A stretch of 64,000 nucleotides of DNA from Ectobacillus sp042610425 (GTDB lineage: Bacteria; Bacillota; Bacilli; Bacillales; Bacillaceae_G). Of this stretch, positions 43,575-53,016 are shown piece after piece. The position numbers were made by a program, and so were the translations under genes. The stretch lies in assembly GCF_042610425.1 (NCBI RefSeq), contig NZ_JBGJZM010000001.1, positions 1,488,001-1,552,000 on the forward strand, given 5' to 3'. How positions within the stretch are numbered: position 1 is the first letter of the stretch; every line of letters begins with the position of its first letter. Below the pieces are notes generated by a model that worked only from the letters and a program-made list of their open reading frames with translations, searched no databases and was not told where the DNA came from.

Positions 43575-44723
43575 ATGAGAATTAATAAATTTGTAACTCC
43601 CGAAATTATATTTGGTAAAAATGCAATCAAACAAGCTGGGGACGCCTGCTTAAGGCTTGGAGCAAAAAAAGTATTAATCGTGAGTGATGATGGGGTTGCC
43701 AAAGCTGGATGGCTGGAGACGGTTATTGCCATCTGTAAAGAGTCTCAACTATCATTTGCAACATTTATTGATGTAACAATAAATCCAAATGATACAGAAG
43801 TTTCTATGGGATGTCATGCTTTTATAGAAAATGAATGTGATGCCATTATCGGTGTGGGAGGTGGCAGCGCATTAGACGTAGCAAAAGCTATTGCCATACT
43901 TGCGACAAACGGCGGAAAAATCAGCGACTATGAAGGGGTTGATAAAATCGATAAGCCTCTTCCCCCGATGATTATGATTATGACAACAGCTGGTTCAGGC
44001 TCTGAAGTATCTCAGTTTTCTGTCATTGTAGACGCAGCGCGAAAAAAGAAAATGACAATTATCTCGAAAACATTGGTACCTGATATTGCCATTGTTGACC
44101 CATATACCCTGGTAACGAAAGATAGTAGTTTAACAGCGTCAACTGGGATGGATGTGCTCACACATTCTATTGAAGCTTATGTTAGTATAGCTGCTACACC
44201 GTTAACAGATGTGCAAGCTAAAAACGCGCTTTCCCTTGTCTCAACCTACTTACGTCCATCTGTAGCTTCTAAAACAAATGAAGAAGCAAAGGAAGCAATG
44301 GCAATGGCCAGTTTGCAGGCGGGACTTGCCTTTTCAAATGCTATTTTAGGTGCTGCCCATGCCATTTCTCACGCGATTGGAGGAAAATTACCCTTGTCAC
44401 ATGGTGAAATTAATGCTATCTTACTTCCTCATGTAATGGAGTTTAATTTTATCGCTTCTCCTAGGAGGTTTACAAAAATAGCAGAATGTATGGGAATCGA
44501 TACAAGAGCTATAACAGAGCGAGAAGCTGGGAATGCCGCCATTCAATTTGTAAAAGAATTATCCTATGATATCGGAACACCGCAGCGCCTCTGCGATGTA
44601 GGAATTACAGAAGAAATACTTGATACAACAAGCCAAGCTGCTCTTGAAGATGCTTGTATGATTACGAATCCCCGCGATATGACTCTTACACAGGTAAAGG
44701 ATTTACTAAAACATGCACTATAA
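43575..44723 (+). CDS. iron-containing (group III) alcohol dehydrogenase
   Basis: 382 residues. NAD-binding GVGGGSALDVAKAIA (about 95-109) and MTTAGSGSEVSQFSVI; metal ligands Asp/His in GMDVLTHSIEAYVS, LGAAHAISHAIGGKLPLSHGEINAILLPHVMEFN. GGTGG precedes ATG 43575, better than the in-frame GTG at 43566. First gene of a unit with the kinase and activator, so a second alcohol-oxidising enzyme for the same pathway. Confidence 0.92.
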   Translation: MRINKFVTPEIIFGKNAIKQAGDACLRLGAKKVLIVSDDGVAKAGWLETVIAICKESQLSFATFIDVTINPNDTEVSMGCHAFIENECDAIIGVGGGSALDVAKAIAILATNGGKISDYEGVDKIDKPLPPMIMIMTTAGSGSEVSQFSVIVDAARKKKMTIISKTLVPDIAIVDPYTLVTKDSSLTASTGMDVLTHSIEAYVSIAATPLTDVQAKNALSLVSTYLRPSVASKTNEEAKEAMAMASLQAGLAFSNAILGAAHAISHAIGGKLPLSHGEINAILLPHVMEFNFIASPRRFTKIAECMGIDTRAITEREAGNAAIQFVKELSYDIGTPQRLCDVGITEEILDTTSQAALEDACMITNPRDMTLTQVKDLLKHAL

Positions 44724-44737
44724 GGCGGTGAACAAGC

Positions 44738-46384
44738 TTGCTAGAGGACAAACATGAGATGATCGCCCTATTAACGGGTGTAAAATCTTCTAAAAAAAGC
44801 TATTATACAGAATTAAAAAAAACAGTTGAACAATTAAAAAAGAAAAACATGCAGCTAGAAATCATTAATGAAGTGATGAAAAGCATTAAAATTGATATGA
44901 CATTAGAAGACATTTTAAAAAATATGGTAACGAAATTAAAGGTCCTTGTCCAATTTGATCGCCTGAGTCTATTACTATTACAAGGTGATAGACTCACGTT
45001 AACAAATGTATACCCAGAACATAGTCATTATTTTGACGTGGGAACTACCATACCTAACAACCATTCTCTCTACTGGTCAGCACTAAAAAAAAGACAAATC
45101 ATTTTTACACGTTTTCAAGACCCCCATACTAGCTTTTATGAAGAGGAATATCTTACTCTCTTACACCTAAAAACGATTTTAGTATTACCTATTTATAGTA
45201 AAAACAATGGAATTGGTGTTTTAAGCATCGGCCGTCTGAATGAATCTGCATGGGGTATAGATGACCTTGCTTTTCTTGAACAGCTTACAGATCATCTAGC
45301 TGTAAGTATTGAAAATGCACAATTATTTAATGAAGTATTGCGAGGAAAACAGACATGGGAGGATACCTTTAAAGCAGTTGAAGACATGATTATTGTGTTT
45401 GATAAGAATTTACAGGTGCTTCAATTTAACGATTCCGTAAAAGACTTTTTTACTATCAATGAACAATCCCCTGACTTTTCTATACTAGTAGAGCCTTGTA
45501 GAACACTTGTTACAGAAACGTTTCACTCGCAAAAGCCAGGATATAAAGAAATGTATTTCAAAAATCATTTTACTTGTGAAATGTATACATATCCCGTGCA
45601 TAATAATGATCAACAGGTTTATGGAGTTATTGCGTATATCAAGGATGTAACGAAAAAGCGAAAGATGGAAGTACAATTGCTCCATTCTGGAAAACTGGCG
45701 GCTATTGGAGAAATGGCTGCTGGTGTAGCCCATGAATTAAATAGCCCTTTGACCGCTATTCTAGGAAATTCGCAACTATTATTACGGGAAATAGCAAGTA
45801 CTTCTCCGACCTATACATTGCTAAATGATATAAAAAATTGCGGTATTCGGTGCAAACAAATTATAAAAAGTCTTCTTACCTTTTCTAGACAAGATGAATA
45901 TACTTTTTCTTCTTGTTCCTTAAACGAAGCTGTTGAGCAAGTTTTAAATCTACTAAAGTACCAATTAGAAACACAACAAATAAACATTACGTTACTCCTT
46001 CAAGAAAATTTACCTGTTATCGAAGGAAGCCAGCCACAAATTGAACAAATCATCATTAATTTACTTCTTAATGCAAAGGATGCTCTTACATCTAGAACAA
46101 ATAAAGAAATCATCATCCAAACATCCTCTTATCAAAATGAAGTCCACTTATCGGTTAAAGATAATGGGGTTGGCATTGAAGAAAACAGACTATCTGAAAT
46201 CTTTCACCCTTTCCATACAATAAAAGAATCAGAAAAAGGGACGGGACTCGGCTTATCTGTAAGCATTGGTATAGCGAAGGCACACAACGGGACAATTCAA
46301 GTTAAGAGTCAACTTAATATTGGAAGCACTTTCACATTAAAGTTGCCTGTTCAACAACAAAAGATCGTTGAGGTGATGCAATGA
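44738..46384 (+). CDS. cytosolic GAF-PAS sensor histidine kinase
   Basis: 548 residues, no membrane helix. Coiled coil at about 20-45, GAF domain about 48-195 (LVQFDRLSLLLLQGDRLTL; ILVLPIYSKNNGIGVLSIG), PAS about 205-305, HisKA with phospho-His in GEMAAGVAHELNSPLTAILGN, and HATPase with NLLLNAKDAL, DNGVGIEE and GTGLGLSVSIG. TTG start, GGCGG nine bases ahead. Senses an internal signal, perhaps an alcohol, aldehyde or redox state. ATGA overlap with the activator gene. Confidence 0.92.
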   Translation: MLEDKHEMIALLTGVKSSKKSYYTELKKTVEQLKKKNMQLEIINEVMKSIKIDMTLEDILKNMVTKLKVLVQFDRLSLLLLQGDRLTLTNVYPEHSHYFDVGTTIPNNHSLYWSALKKRQIIFTRFQDPHTSFYEEEYLTLLHLKTILVLPIYSKNNGIGVLSIGRLNESAWGIDDLAFLEQLTDHLAVSIENAQLFNEVLRGKQTWEDTFKAVEDMIIVFDKNLQVLQFNDSVKDFFTINEQSPDFSILVEPCRTLVTETFHSQKPGYKEMYFKNHFTCEMYTYPVHNNDQQVYGVIAYIKDVTKKRKMEVQLLHSGKLAAIGEMAAGVAHELNSPLTAILGNSQLLLREIASTSPTYTLLNDIKNCGIRCKQIIKSLLTFSRQDEYTFSSCSLNEAVEQVLNLLKYQLETQQINITLLLQENLPVIEGSQPQIEQIIINLLLNAKDALTSRTNKEIIIQTSSYQNEVHLSVKDNGVGIEENRLSEIFHPFHTIKESEKGTGLGLSVSIGIAKAHNGTIQVKSQLNIGSTFTLKLPVQQQKIVEVMQ

Positions 46385-47838
46385 CAAATCTATTAATTGT
46401 GGATGATGAAAAGGAAATTGGCACATTTCTCTCTCATCTTTTTACAGCAAAGGGATATCTGGTTACTGTTGTCAACAGCGGTAATGCTTTTTCTATGATT
46501 GATTTTACGAAGCATTCATTTCACGCTGCTATGATTGATTTAAAACTACCGGATGCAGATGGTCTTTCCTTGCTACAACAATTAAAAAAATTTCAACCAA
46601 AATGTAAAGCTATCATTATGACTGGTTACAGTACAGTGAAAACAGCTGTAGATGCCATAAAGTTTGGTGCAGTCGATTATTTTGAAAAACCATTTGATGA
46701 TATTGATTTACTAGAAAAACAAATTGATAGTCTATTAGTTTCTAGTGATACATCTACCCAACAACATATAAAAGATTTAGCTAGTGAAGTCGGTCTTATT
46801 GTGGGACAAAATGAAGAAATGAATCAATTAATTCAGACTGCCTATAAAATAGCAAAGAAACATGTAAATGTTTTAATCGAAGGTGAAACTGGAACTGGAA
46901 AAGAATTGTTATCACGCTTTATTCACCACGCAAGTCAACGTAGTCAGGAATCTTTTATTGGAGTTAATTGCGGGGCAATCTCTGAATCTCTTTTAGAAAG
47001 CGAACTTTTCGGTCATGAAAAAGGAGCATTTACAGGGGCAACACGGCAACGAAAAGGATTATTTGAAATTGCAAGCAAAGGAACGCTATTCCTTGATGAA
47101 ATCGCTGAGGCTTCACATACTATTCAAGTAAAACTGCTTCGTGTACTGGAAACTCGTGAATTCATGCGTGTTGGAAGCGAAACGATTTTACATACAAATA
47201 CTCATATTATTGCTGCAACAAACGAAGATCTTCAAGAATCTGTTAGGCAAAAGAAATTCCGGGAAGATTTGTATTATCGCTTGAATGTCGTTCACTTAAA
47301 GATTCCCCCTCTTCGCAATAGAAGAGAAGACATTCCTTTATTAATTAATCATATCTTACAACGACATCCAAACATAAATATCTCCTTTTCTGAGAGTGCC
47401 ATTAAAGTCTTGCAAAATTACGAATGGCCGGGAAATATTCGTGAGTTATCTAATTTTATTACAAGAGTTGTTGCCTTATCTGATTCAAGTCACACCGTTA
47501 TTACCGCCGATGATTTATCGCAGCATGTGAAAGCAACGTATACACCTGTAAAATCATTGCAACAACCCAATACGGAAATAGAGAAAAGCCACCTTGAAAA
47601 TTTCTTGCAAGAATGGACAAATGAAATTCTCTCTGACTTCGAACAAAAAGAGGAAATTGATTTAGAAGAGGTTCTTATACAGGTTAAACAACTAGAGTCA
47701 CAAATTGGGAAAGCATTTATTTTACGAACGTTACAAGATACGCTTGGAAATCGAAAAGAAGCAGCAAAACGATTGCAAATTACAGTTAGAAAACTTCGTT
47801 ACCTATTAAATGAAAAAAAGCTTAGTCCTGAAGGTTAA
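46381..47838 (+). CDS. NtrC-family Sigma-54-dependent response regulator
   Basis: 485 residues. Receiver domain 1-120 with LLIVDDEKEIG, phospho-acceptor Asp53 (MIDLKLPDADG) and Lys (YFEKPF). AAA+ domain about 140-380 with GETGTGKELLSRFIHHAS, the Sigma-54 contact loop GAFTGA, LFLDEI and RLNVVHLKIPPLRNRREDIPLL. C-terminal Fis-type helix-turn-helix (NRKEAAKRLQITVRKLRYLLNEK). Partner of the kinase encoded just before; its natural target is the -24/-12 promoter at 40733. Confidence 0.95.
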   Translation: MTNLLIVDDEKEIGTFLSHLFTAKGYLVTVVNSGNAFSMIDFTKHSFHAAMIDLKLPDADGLSLLQQLKKFQPKCKAIIMTGYSTVKTAVDAIKFGAVDYFEKPFDDIDLLEKQIDSLLVSSDTSTQQHIKDLASEVGLIVGQNEEMNQLIQTAYKIAKKHVNVLIEGETGTGKELLSRFIHHASQRSQESFIGVNCGAISESLLESELFGHEKGAFTGATRQRKGLFEIASKGTLFLDEIAEASHTIQVKLLRVLETREFMRVGSETILHTNTHIIAATNEDLQESVRQKKFREDLYYRLNVVHLKIPPLRNRREDIPLLINHILQRHPNINISFSESAIKVLQNYEWPGNIRELSNFITRVVALSDSSHTVITADDLSQHVKATYTPVKSLQQPNTEIEKSHLENFLQEWTNEILSDFEQKEEIDLEEVLIQVKQLESQIGKAFILRTLQDTLGNRKEAAKRLQITVRKLRYLLNEKKLSPEG

Positions 47839-47860
47839 ACTTTTGATTAATCAGTGATCT

Positions 47861-47919
47861 CCCTCCCATGCTCCATATCAGCGAAACATGGGCAACAAGT
47901 TTTTCTATGGGAGGGGTTT
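47861..47919 (+). terminator. hairpin after the response-regulator gene
   Basis: CCCTCCCAT/ATGGGAGGG with a long loop that itself can form CCCATG/CATGGG; short TTTT tail. Confidence 0.5.
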
Positions 47920-48017
47920 TGCAGGTTTATAGCAAATAGAAAATTCATTCAAAATAATCTAAGATTTATCGTGAATTCAATCTTCCTGCTATTACCTTCA
48001 TCCTAGATATAATATAA

Positions 48018-48053
48018 GAAAAATAGCTACCCCTTTTGGGCAGCTATTTTTCT
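48018..48053. terminator. bidirectional terminator
   Basis: AAAAATAGCT/AGCTATTTTT stem with inner CCC/GGG; convergent gene ends. Confidence 0.88.
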
Positions 48054-48072
48054 TGCGTTACCAACTTCATTT

Positions 48073-50823
48073 TTAATTTTTAGCTGGAGACGGAGCACTG
48101 CTTTCTGGTTGTTCTTCTACTTCATCTGGTGTAAGTGCCTTTTTGTCACCAGGATATGGTTTATCAAAACCGTTTGTCGCATACCAAACTGAATGGTTCA
48201 ACATGTTTGCATTGGTATCATCTGGTTCTGCATTTTTTCCGGTAAGGTGAACCTTGTTATTGTTAGACCATTCCGTCCACTTTGTAGCAAGTTCTTTTGC
48301 TTCCGGCGTAACTTGCGCTGTGTTAGCAAGCGCTGCAGTATTTGCATATGGTTGCCCATTTATAGTGTCAAGTGGGATTTGATTTGGCATAAAAGTATAT
48401 GGCGTAAAGTCAGGCTTGTCAGTAAAGATTTCACTCATCGGCTGCGCTGCAGCATCATTTTGATTCATTGCAGGAAGTCCAAGTATCTGTTCCATACTCC
48501 GAACCATATTAATAACTGTCCAGTAATGACTGTCGGTAGTTTCTTTTTTAACCCATGGACTAATTACAAATGCTGGTTCACGATGACCGTCAACGTGATC
48601 TAACCCATTTTGTGAATCATCTTCCGTAACAAAAATGGCAGAGTCTTTCCAGTATGGACTGTGTGAAATTAGGTCAATAATTTTACCAACAGCTAAGTCA
48701 TTGTCAGCAACCATAGCTTGCGGTGTAGGATTACCTGTTGCGTTTCCGGCAGTGTGGTCATTCGTAACCCACAATGTGTTCAACTGTGGCAAATCATTGT
48801 TTTGAACGTGTTTTTCAAACTGCTGCTTGAAAAGTTCAAACCGATATTGATCTGGAATATTCATATCAAAACTTGGGTACGGTTTATAAGTAATAGATCC
48901 AAGTGACGGAATATCAAAAGTTGTTTGGTAATCTCCAATAGGAACATGAAGCGCTCCTTGTTGTTGACCCGTTAGTTTTAAATAATCATTGTACCAATCT
49001 GTCCAAGTTCCAAAGTTTTCTGGGCCAGTGAAACCTGTCGCATCTTCACCAAAGTTTTCAGTGGATACTTTATGCTTAATGGCGTTATCCCAAAGGTGGC
49101 CAGTAGGAGCATATGCCATATTATCCCCTGCTCCACCAGGATAGCTTTTAACATTAGCTGTATCAGTCTCTTTATCCTCATAGTCAGTATTGGTTCCTTG
49201 CATTACCCATTGGTGTCCACTTGCTGATTGAATTCCAGAAGTATAGAAGTTGTCCAAAAGCGGGAATGTATTTGCAAGTTGATGGAAATTTGGAGTCACA
49301 TTTTTACCAAACTGTGTTAAGGCAGGTTCCCCATTACCTCGTCCAAGGTCACCAAGAACTTGGTCATAGGTACGGTTCTCTTTAATAATATAGAATACGT
49401 GTTTAATAGTCGAAGGTTCCCCTATTCGTTCAGGCATTGCAACAGGTTTTTTATTGTCACGAGGTTCATCGTTAAGTTCTTTCAAGCCAAACCAGTTGTT
49501 ATTGGCGTACACTTGTTTTGTCCCTTTAACAAGGTCTTCAGTAGAAGGGAACGGAATCATTGATAAAGATCCTACTTGTGCATATGATGAATGGCCTGTT
49601 GTTGAAATTCCTTGAATAGTTATAGTACGATCAGGACCAAGTGCCCCAACCCCATCAGCGTTTGCAACAAGTAATCGATTATTTGCGGTATCAGTAGCAA
49701 TATCGACTGGAAACCATGCAGTCGGTAAAAGTCCTTGAAGTTGAGGTGCCTTTGTTGGACCGTTCCAGGCATATACCGCAATTGCATTATCACGGCCTAG
49801 ACTTACCATTAACTTATTATCACCGATCATCTTAACGGCATTTGGTGCAGCTCCCTTTGGAGCATTCGGGTATGGCTTTACATCGATAGTTTGTACTACT
49901 GAATTGGTTTTGGTATCAATAACTGAAACCGTATCACTGTTCGTGTTTGCTACAAACAAGTATTCACCAGATTGAGTCATACGCTCTGGTTGCACCCCAA
50001 CAGGAATAGTTTTTGTGACTGTGTTCGTCGTAAGATCAATAACAGAAACGGTTCCGGTTGAAGTTGCTCCCGTACTAGGATCAATCACAACTTGTGTCCC
50101 TGAAGAATCACTAGTAATATCCCCTGGCTGTGCTACCCTACCGCCTTGATTGGTTACATACGCAGTATTACCATTAACTAAAACACTAGTAGGAGCATTC
50201 TCAACTGGAATTTTGGCAGATATTGAACCCGTTTCAGGATTAATAATTCCAAGACTGTTATCCCTGTTGAGTGCCACAAGTAACTGATCTTGTGGTCCAA
50301 CTGCTAAGTCTAGCGGATTGATATTTCCTCCAACAGTTGCTTTAGGAAGATTATACGTATTTTCTATAGTTGGAGTTCCATCATCTGCCACTGACATAAC
50401 AACAACCTTACCAGTAGACCCTGATGAACCAGTTGCATAAAGATGACGTCCATCCTTAGAATAAATTAATCCCCACATATGTGAAAGATTTAATGAGAAA
50501 TTTGTTTTTATCAATTTTCCTGTTGTAAGATCTACAATGTTGATTCCAGTACCACCGTAATCTTTTCGACCAACGATAACCCCAGCTGTTTTCCCATCTG
50601 GACGAACTGCAACAGATATCGGATTTCCACCAAACTCAAGCTGCTGACCAGCCGGTGTAACCAACTGGTTAACTGGTGTCATAACAGAACCATCTGATTG
50701 ACGTCCAACAAGGTTGGTACCAAAAGCACTACCCTTCATCGCATAAACACTAACCGAACTAGCAAGTACAGTACTCAAAGCAATTCCAACAAATAATCTT
50801 TTTTTATTTTTAATTTTCCGCAA
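48073..50823 (-). CDS. secreted YncE-type beta-propeller / phosphoesterase fusion
   Basis: 916 residues. Signal peptide MRKIKNKKRLFVGIALSTVL then ASSVSVYA, probable cleavage near residue 28. Residues about 60-430 are YVTN/YncE propeller repeats (VNIVDLTTGK, TVSVIDLTTNTVTKTIPVG, DTVSVIDTKTNSVVQTIDV). About 480-830 is a phosphoesterase of the phospholipase C/acid phosphatase family (KHVFYIIKENRTYDQVLGDLG, GHQWVMQG, VTNDHTAG, FVTEDDSQNGLDHVDGHR). TTG start with AAGGAG eight bases ahead. PhoP-like repeats upstream suggest a phosphate-starvation enzyme. Confidence 0.88.
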   Translation of the reverse strand: MRKIKNKKRLFVGIALSTVLASSVSVYAMKGSAFGTNLVGRQSDGSVMTPVNQLVTPAGQQLEFGGNPISVAVRPDGKTAGVIVGRKDYGGTGINIVDLTTGKLIKTNFSLNLSHMWGLIYSKDGRHLYATGSSGSTGKVVVMSVADDGTPTIENTYNLPKATVGGNINPLDLAVGPQDQLLVALNRDNSLGIINPETGSISAKIPVENAPTSVLVNGNTAYVTNQGGRVAQPGDITSDSSGTQVVIDPSTGATSTGTVSVIDLTTNTVTKTIPVGVQPERMTQSGEYLFVANTNSDTVSVIDTKTNSVVQTIDVKPYPNAPKGAAPNAVKMIGDNKLMVSLGRDNAIAVYAWNGPTKAPQLQGLLPTAWFPVDIATDTANNRLLVANADGVGALGPDRTITIQGISTTGHSSYAQVGSLSMIPFPSTEDLVKGTKQVYANNNWFGLKELNDEPRDNKKPVAMPERIGEPSTIKHVFYIIKENRTYDQVLGDLGRGNGEPALTQFGKNVTPNFHQLANTFPLLDNFYTSGIQSASGHQWVMQGTNTDYEDKETDTANVKSYPGGAGDNMAYAPTGHLWDNAIKHKVSTENFGEDATGFTGPENFGTWTDWYNDYLKLTGQQQGALHVPIGDYQTTFDIPSLGSITYKPYPSFDMNIPDQYRFELFKQQFEKHVQNNDLPQLNTLWVTNDHTAGNATGNPTPQAMVADNDLAVGKIIDLISHSPYWKDSAIFVTEDDSQNGLDHVDGHREPAFVISPWVKKETTDSHYWTVINMVRSMEQILGLPAMNQNDAAAQPMSEIFTDKPDFTPYTFMPNQIPLDTINGQPYANTAALANTAQVTPEAKELATKWTEWSNNNKVHLTGKNAEPDDTNANMLNHSVWYATNGFDKPYPGDKKALTPDEVEEQPESSAPSPAKN

Positions 50824-50861
50824 AATTCTCACTCCTTTCAAATACTAGCGTAATAGTATTT

Positions 50862-50900
50862 TTGTAAGAATTCGTTATTCATCTGTTAAATAATGGTAAA
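50862..50900 (-). promoter_or_regulatory. possible PhoP boxes
   Basis: Minus strand TTTACC, TTAACA, ATAACG, TTACAA at exact 11-base steps (first bases at 50900, 50889, 50878, 50867). PhoP boxes are TT(A/C/T)A(C/T)A at 11-base spacing; only the second matches fully. An AAATACTA/TAGTATTT repeat lies just below (50840-50861). Confidence 0.45.
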
Positions 50901-50995
50901 TAATTATAAAAATATTGAAAATAAACCAAAAATAATATTATGAAAACAAAAGGAAACTTCCTTCAGTGGGGATTGTACTGACCGTTAATGTGGGA

Positions 50996-51025
50996 TAAAA
51001 AAATCAACCATAAACTATGGTTGAT
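50996..51025 (-). terminator. intrinsic terminator of the dioxygenase operon
   Basis: ATCAACCATA/TATGGTTGAT stem, seven T on the minus strand. Confidence 0.9.
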
Positions 51026-51126
51026 CAAATACACGAAATTCTTCTATTTATAACCTTTTATTACACTAAAAGATGTTTTTATCCTATTGCAGGATACTTA
51101 TTCATGTGAAATGTGGTAGTGTAAAC

Positions 51127-51327
51127 CTATTTATCCTTGTTTTGCCGATCTTCTATTGGAATCCCGCCTACTCCCCAGTTCTCCTTAGGAACTTCGTGAA
51201 GCAGCACCCGAACTGATTCTGAAGGATTACCTAATGTTCGACTGATTGCATCCGTGACCTCAGAAATGAGTTGCCGTTTCACCTCGGTTGTTCTGCCTTC
51301 TAGCAAATGTAAATGAACAATTGGCAT
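51127..51327 (-). CDS. 4-oxalocrotonate tautomerase family protein
   Basis: 66 residues. Pro1 after Met removal (MPIVHLHLLEGRTTEVKRQLISEVTDAI) is the catalytic base of this family, with Arg in SESVRVLLHEVPKENWGVGG. Isomerises 2-hydroxymuconate-type ring-cleavage products. AGGGAAG precedes the ATG. Third gene after esterase and dioxygenase, consistent with one aromatic-compound pathway. Confidence 0.88.
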   Translation of the reverse strand: MPIVHLHLLEGRTTEVKRQLISEVTDAISRTLGNPSESVRVLLHEVPKENWGVGGIPIEDRQNKDK

Positions 51328-51381
51328 CTTCTTACTTCCCTTCCTAGTGGTCTTTCCTATGACTAAAAAATGCTTTTTTGT

Positions 51382-52164
51382 TTAACCAAACTGCCAAACA
51401 CTGTGACCAAGATTTGCATATCGATAGCTTCGATGTAACAAAGTTGCTTTTCGCATGTCATCTGCAGCTCCCATTGCATAAAAAAGAGGGATAAAATGCT
51501 CATTTCTACGAGGTGGTACTGCCATATCTGCTGACGGTGCAATTGACGCATAGTTATAGAGTGAATCTAAGTCCCATTCATACATATGGTCTCCTAACCA
51601 GTTATCAAAATCAAGTGCCCATTGATCCACTTGACCGTTATCTTCCGCAAATTTTACAGCTCGCAAGTTATGCACCAGTCCTCCGCTAGCGATGATTAAC
51701 ACATCATTAGCCCGTAAAACCGATAACGATTTTCCAATTTTATATTGTTCTTCTGGCGAAAGATTAGGATTAACTGACATCGCAATGACCGGGATATCAG
51801 CATTCGGATAAAGCAGGCGAAGGACAACCCAAGCCCCGTGATCCAAACCCCGTTTCGTTTCCACTTCAAATGGCACTCCATTTTGCGTGAACAACTCTTC
51901 TATTTCTTTTGTAAGCGTCGAATTCCCATTAGCCGGATATTGAATCGTGTATAATTCTGGAACAAATCCACTAAAATCATATATTGTTTCATACTTCTCC
52001 ACTTCACTTACCTGCTGAGTAGTGGACTCCCAATGTGCGGAAAATAATACAACGGCTTTCGGTCTAGGTAATGTACGACCTAATTCATTTAAAAACTGTG
52101 TATACTCATTATCTTCAATGGCTATTAACGGAGCTCCGTGAGCGATAAAGAAAGATGGTAACAT
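51382..52164 (-). CDS. extradiol ring-cleavage dioxygenase, LigB/DODA type
   Basis: 260 residues. Metal-binding His in FFIAHGAPLIAIED (about 7) and LFSAHWES (about 43), catalytic region RGLDHGAWVVLRLLYP (about 105-120) and SGGLVHNLRAVKF (about 160). Matches the DODA-type extradiol dioxygenases such as YgiD. Cleaves catechol-like substrates; its exact substrate is unknown. GGGGGAAG precedes the ATG; middle gene of the operon. Confidence 0.9.
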   Translation of the reverse strand: MLPSFFIAHGAPLIAIEDNEYTQFLNELGRTLPRPKAVVLFSAHWESTTQQVSEVEKYETIYDFSGFVPELYTIQYPANGNSTLTKEIEELFTQNGVPFEVETKRGLDHGAWVVLRLLYPNADIPVIAMSVNPNLSPEEQYKIGKSLSVLRANDVLIIASGGLVHNLRAVKFAEDNGQVDQWALDFDNWLGDHMYEWDLDSLYNYASIAPSADMAVPPRRNEHFIPLFYAMGAADDMRKATLLHRSYRYANLGHSVWQFG

Positions 52165-52190
52165 TTAACTTCCCCCTTCATTTTATATTT

Positions 52191-52832
52191 TTATTTTTTT
52201 ACATCATTAATGATCCATTGTTGAAAATCTTGAAGGTTTTCATATGATACAGAATGCCCTTCTGGGTACGTCTTGAAAGTGACAGGAATGCCTAATTTTT
52301 TAAAATACTCTACATTTTCGGTACCCCATTCATAAGGGAGTACCTGATCCATGTTGCCGTGTGAGATAAATACAGATAATTGTTTACTTGGCTTAATCGT
52401 ATATTCTTCTTTTACAAACGCAGGAATATATCCACTAAGAGCCACGACACCCTTAAGTTTTTCAAGAGTTAATCCAAGCGTCATCGCAAGGATAGCCCCT
52501 TGGCTAAAGCCAAGTACGTATAAACGGCTTTCATCCAAAGAATATTGGTTACAAGCGTAATCAATGAAATTGGTAAGTTTATTTACACCCTCATCGAAAA
52601 CCTCTCTATGTGGCTTTCCATATCCTTGAATTGTAAAGTAAGCAAAACCAGGTCCTTGTAATATATGGCCCCGAATACTAAAAATGAAGAAGGAGTCTTC
52701 TAGACCATTTACCATCGACATCATGTTCTTTTCATTACTCCCAATTCCATGCATGACAAACAACGCTGGATACTTCTCTCCAGCTTTATAGTTCTTTGGA
52801 CGATGAAGCTCATAAATCATTGGTGATTCCAT
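52191..52832 (-). CDS. alpha/beta hydrolase, phospholipase/carboxylesterase family
   Basis: 213 residues. Catalytic Ser in VLGFSQGAILAMTLGL (about 111), Asp in SHGNMDQVLPYEWG and His in YPEGHSVSYENL; oxyanion region FVMHGIGSNEKNMM. Similar esterases (MhqD) accompany ring-cleavage dioxygenases in quinone-resistance operons. AAGGATGA precedes the ATG. First gene of the operon, divergent from the XRE-cupin regulator. Confidence 0.9.
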   Translation of the reverse strand: MESPMIYELHRPKNYKAGEKYPALFVMHGIGSNEKNMMSMVNGLEDSFFIFSIRGHILQGPGFAYFTIQGYGKPHREVFDEGVNKLTNFIDYACNQYSLDESRLYVLGFSQGAILAMTLGLTLEKLKGVVALSGYIPAFVKEEYTIKPSKQLSVFISHGNMDQVLPYEWGTENVEYFKKLGIPVTFKTYPEGHSVSYENLQDFQQWIINDVKK

Positions 52833-52897
52833 TTTATAATCATCCTTTCTTAAATAAGTTATAGTTTATCCTCAGAAAAGTATGTTAAAGAAATAAA

Positions 52898-53001
52898 AGT
52901 TTTTTATTACAAAACTTTGTTTCCTAAAAAATATCAAAAAACGGTATAGCTTGTCAACGATTATTTTGCTAATATGTAAATAAGTTTTCTATTAAGAAAC
53001 T
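52898..53001. promoter_or_regulatory. paired operators of the XRE-cupin regulator
   Basis: AGTTTTTTATTACAAAACT (52898-52916) and AGTTTTCTATTAAGAAACT (52983-53001) are the same 19-bp palindrome with three differences, 85 bases apart (about eight helical turns), one near each divergent gene. Confidence 0.75.
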
Positions 53002-53016
53002 ATCGAGGTGCTACTT

